Positions 62,214-64,000 of a stretch of DNA of 64,000 nt are shown piece after piece. The position numbers and the translations under genes were made by a program. The notes beneath the pieces were generated by a model. It saw only the letters and a list, made by a program, of their open reading frames with translations. It searched no databases and was not told where the DNA came from. The stretch is from Lactiplantibacillus daowaiensis (lineage in GTDB: Bacteria > Bacillota > Bacilli > Lactobacillales > Lactobacillaceae). Location: the NCBI RefSeq assembly GCF_005405085.1, contig NZ_BJDJ01000006.1:62001-126000 (forward strand). The letters run 5' to 3'. Position 1 is the first letter of the stretch; each line of letters begins with the position of its first letter.

Positions 62214-63971
62214 ATGCGGAAGCAATTATTATCTATTATGACAGCGGTAACAGCCGGCTTGATGTTAACCGCTTGTTCAACCAGTAGCAAAACCCAAACT
62301 GTCGAGGGGACAGGGAGTGGGAAACACGGGGACATCAAAGTTGCCGTAACTTTTAAGGGCGACAAGATCGAAAAAATCAAAGTGCTCAGTCAAAACGAAA
62401 ATAAAGTTTTGTCGAAGCCAGTTTACAGCCAACTTAAAGATACGATCGTGGCAAAAAATTCGACCGATGTTGATGTTGTCAGTGGGTCTACGGCCACCAG
62501 TAAAGGTTATATCGCCGCTATCAATGCCGCGGTTAAAAAGGCTGGCGTGACCTTGAAGACTACCAAGACAAAGACGAAATCAACTGATCCAAAAGTTGCG
62601 AAGACTAATAACTTCGATGTCGTCGTGGTCGGTTCTGGCGGTGGGGGCTTTAGTGCCGCGATTGAAGCCAAGCAAGCTGGTAAGAAAGTTGCCATTATTG
62701 AAAAGATGCCAACAGTTGGTGGGAACACGTTAATTTCCGGTGGGGAAATGAATGCCCCCGGCAACTGGGTCCAAAAGAAATTAGGCATTAAGGGGGATTC
62801 AGTTAAGAGTTACTACAAAGACACCATGAAGGGTGGCGACTATCTTGGCGATCCGAAGATGGTGCATATCTTGGCTAACAATGCGCTAGGATCAGCGAAG
62901 TGGTTACGTGATGATATTCACGTGAAGTTTATCAATGATCAACTCTTCCAATTCGGTGGGCATAGCTACAAACGGGCCCTGATTCCAGTTGGCCATACGG
63001 GTCAAGAATTAGTGACGAAGTTGGATAACAAAGCGAAGTCGTTGAAGATTCCAATTTATACGAATACTAAAGCTAAGAGTTTAATCAAACGCAATGGCCG
63101 CATCGTTGGGGTCAAGGCACGCTATCAAGATAAGAAGAATGTGACCTTTAATGCGAAGAAAGCCGTTATTTTAACGACGGGGGGCTTTGGGTCAAACGTC
63201 AAGATGCGGACGAAGTATAACAAAGAATATGATAAGCGCTATAAATCAACGGATACGGCCGGTACGATGGGTGATGGGATCGTGATGGCACAAAATGTTG
63301 GTGCTAAGTTGACCAACATGAAGTATATCCAAACGTATCCAATCGCTAACCCTAAGACTGGGATGATTTCATTATTAGCGGATACCCGCTTTGACGGCGC
63401 CATCTTAGTAAATCAACAAGGAAAACGCTTTGTTGAAGAATTGGAACGGCGTGATGTGATTTCGAAAGCCATCTTGAAACAAACTGGTGGCTATACGTAC
63501 CAGATTTGGAATGATAAGATTGACGGAATTTCAAAGACGAAGGCTGCGCATAAAGCAGAATACAACGAATTGATCAAAGAAGGCTTGCTCTATAAGGCTG
63601 ATACGATCGATGAATTGGCGAAAGACTTCAAGATTGATCCAGCAACCTTAAAGGCGACGATCAAGAAAGTTAACCACTATGCCAAGACTGGTAATGATAA
63701 AGATTTCCATCATCGGGCTGGCTTAGTTTCCTTAGCTAAAGGGCCTTATTACATTGAAAAAGCCGTGCCATCTGTGCACCATACGATGGGTGGGCTGGTC
63801 ATCAATGAAAAGACCGAAGTGCTCAACGAAAAAGGTAAAGCCATTCCTGGCTTGTATGCTGCGGGCGAATTAACTGGGGTCATCCAAGGCTCTAACCGCT
63901 TAGGTGGTAACGCGATTGCAGATATCATTACCTTTGGCCGGATTGCAGGTAAAACTGCCGGCAAACTCTAA
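62214..63971 (+). CDS. Lipoprotein flavin reductase with FMN-binding domain (fumarate/urocanate reductase-like)
   Basis: A protein of 585 residues from ATG 62214 (GGAGGGGG upstream). Lipobox LTAC with Cys21. An FMN-binding domain spans about 35-115 with SGSTATSKG (90-98), the likely covalent FMN-Thr site set by ApbE. The FAD domain starts near 140 (VVVVGSGGGGFSAAIEAK) and ends with HHTMGGLVINEK and GSNRLGGNAIADI. Such enzymes reduce fumarate, urocanate or similar acceptors outside the cell with electrons from membrane flavoproteins. The true substrate is unknown. Confidence 0.9.
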   Translation: MRKQLLSIMTAVTAGLMLTACSTSSKTQTVEGTGSGKHGDIKVAVTFKGDKIEKIKVLSQNENKVLSKPVYSQLKDTIVAKNSTDVDVVSGSTATSKGYIAAINAAVKKAGVTLKTTKTKTKSTDPKVAKTNNFDVVVVGSGGGGFSAAIEAKQAGKKVAIIEKMPTVGGNTLISGGEMNAPGNWVQKKLGIKGDSVKSYYKDTMKGGDYLGDPKMVHILANNALGSAKWLRDDIHVKFINDQLFQFGGHSYKRALIPVGHTGQELVTKLDNKAKSLKIPIYTNTKAKSLIKRNGRIVGVKARYQDKKNVTFNAKKAVILTTGGFGSNVKMRTKYNKEYDKRYKSTDTAGTMGDGIVMAQNVGAKLTNMKYIQTYPIANPKTGMISLLADTRFDGAILVNQQGKRFVEELERRDVISKAILKQTGGYTYQIWNDKIDGISKTKAAHKAEYNELIKEGLLYKADTIDELAKDFKIDPATLKATIKKVNHYAKTGNDKDFHHRAGLVSLAKGPYYIEKAVPSVHHTMGGLVINEKTEVLNEKGKAIPGLYAAGELTGVIQGSNRLGGNAIADIITFGRIAGKTAGKL

Positions 63972-64000
63972 ATTACGGTTACACTCCTAAACCCGAAACG

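Noticed and set aside
1-64000. CRISPR array or insertion sequence
   Set aside because: No array of spaced repeats and no transposase with inverted ends was seen anywhere in the window.

Overview
The window reads as a Firmicutes chromosome of the Lactobacillaceae type, probably Lactiplantibacillus or a close relative (inference). The support is T-box leaders ahead of metE, trpB and argS, tRNA genes without an encoded CCA end, a secreted S53 protease, small secreted and lipoproteins of the lactobacillus style, and an endolysin with SH3-like wall-binding repeats.

Positions 1 to about 36.6 kb are a temperate phage with a contractile tail. Its left end, with the integrase, lies outside the window. 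From left to right it holds a leftward lysogeny arm (two zinc-ribbon proteins, an ImmA/IrrE-type metalloprotease and a CI-like repressor), a switch region with four AGAA-N4-TTCT operators, a Cro-like gene, an ORF6N/ORF6C antirepressor, and a run of small genes broken by three single reverse-strand genes that share one promoter and leader. Then come DnaD and DnaC-type replication genes and an ArpU-like late regulator. Next is a terminator-flanked two-gene cassette of unknown function (cytosolic protein plus four-helix membrane protein). The late operon follows: TerS, TerL, portal, minor head, scaffold, capsid, connectors, tail terminator, sheath, tube, chaperones joined by a probable frameshift, tape measure with two wall-degrading domains, baseplate, tail fibre, two small paralogous fibre-like genes (one broken in a G9 run), membrane proteins, LLH-type holin and GH25 endolysin.

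From about 36.8 kb the sequence is ordinary chromosome. It carries an S53 protease, a CPBP protease, an OhrR-type MarR regulator and small secreted proteins. A reduced trp operon follows, holding only trpB and trpA behind a Trp T-box; its TrpA lacks the catalytic glutamate. Further on are a small membrane and lipoprotein operon, GtrA, a leftward methionine operon (metE and a homocysteine methyltransferase/MTHFR fusion under a Met T-box), an amidase, a MATE transporter, GrpB, a GNAT acetyltransferase and argS under an Arg T-box. tRNA genes for Leu(CAG), His(GTG) and Gly(CCC) are scattered among them.

The right end has a YesM/YesN-type two-component system divergent from a lipoprotein flavin reductase with an FMN-binding domain. 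A tandem repeat abuts the predicted -35 of the reductase gene, so the system probably switches it on.

The points most worth a second look are the two-gene cassette at 9.6-11.2 kb, the G9 tract in the fibre-like gene at 33.1 kb, the reverse-strand genes with a common leader, and the degenerate TrpA.
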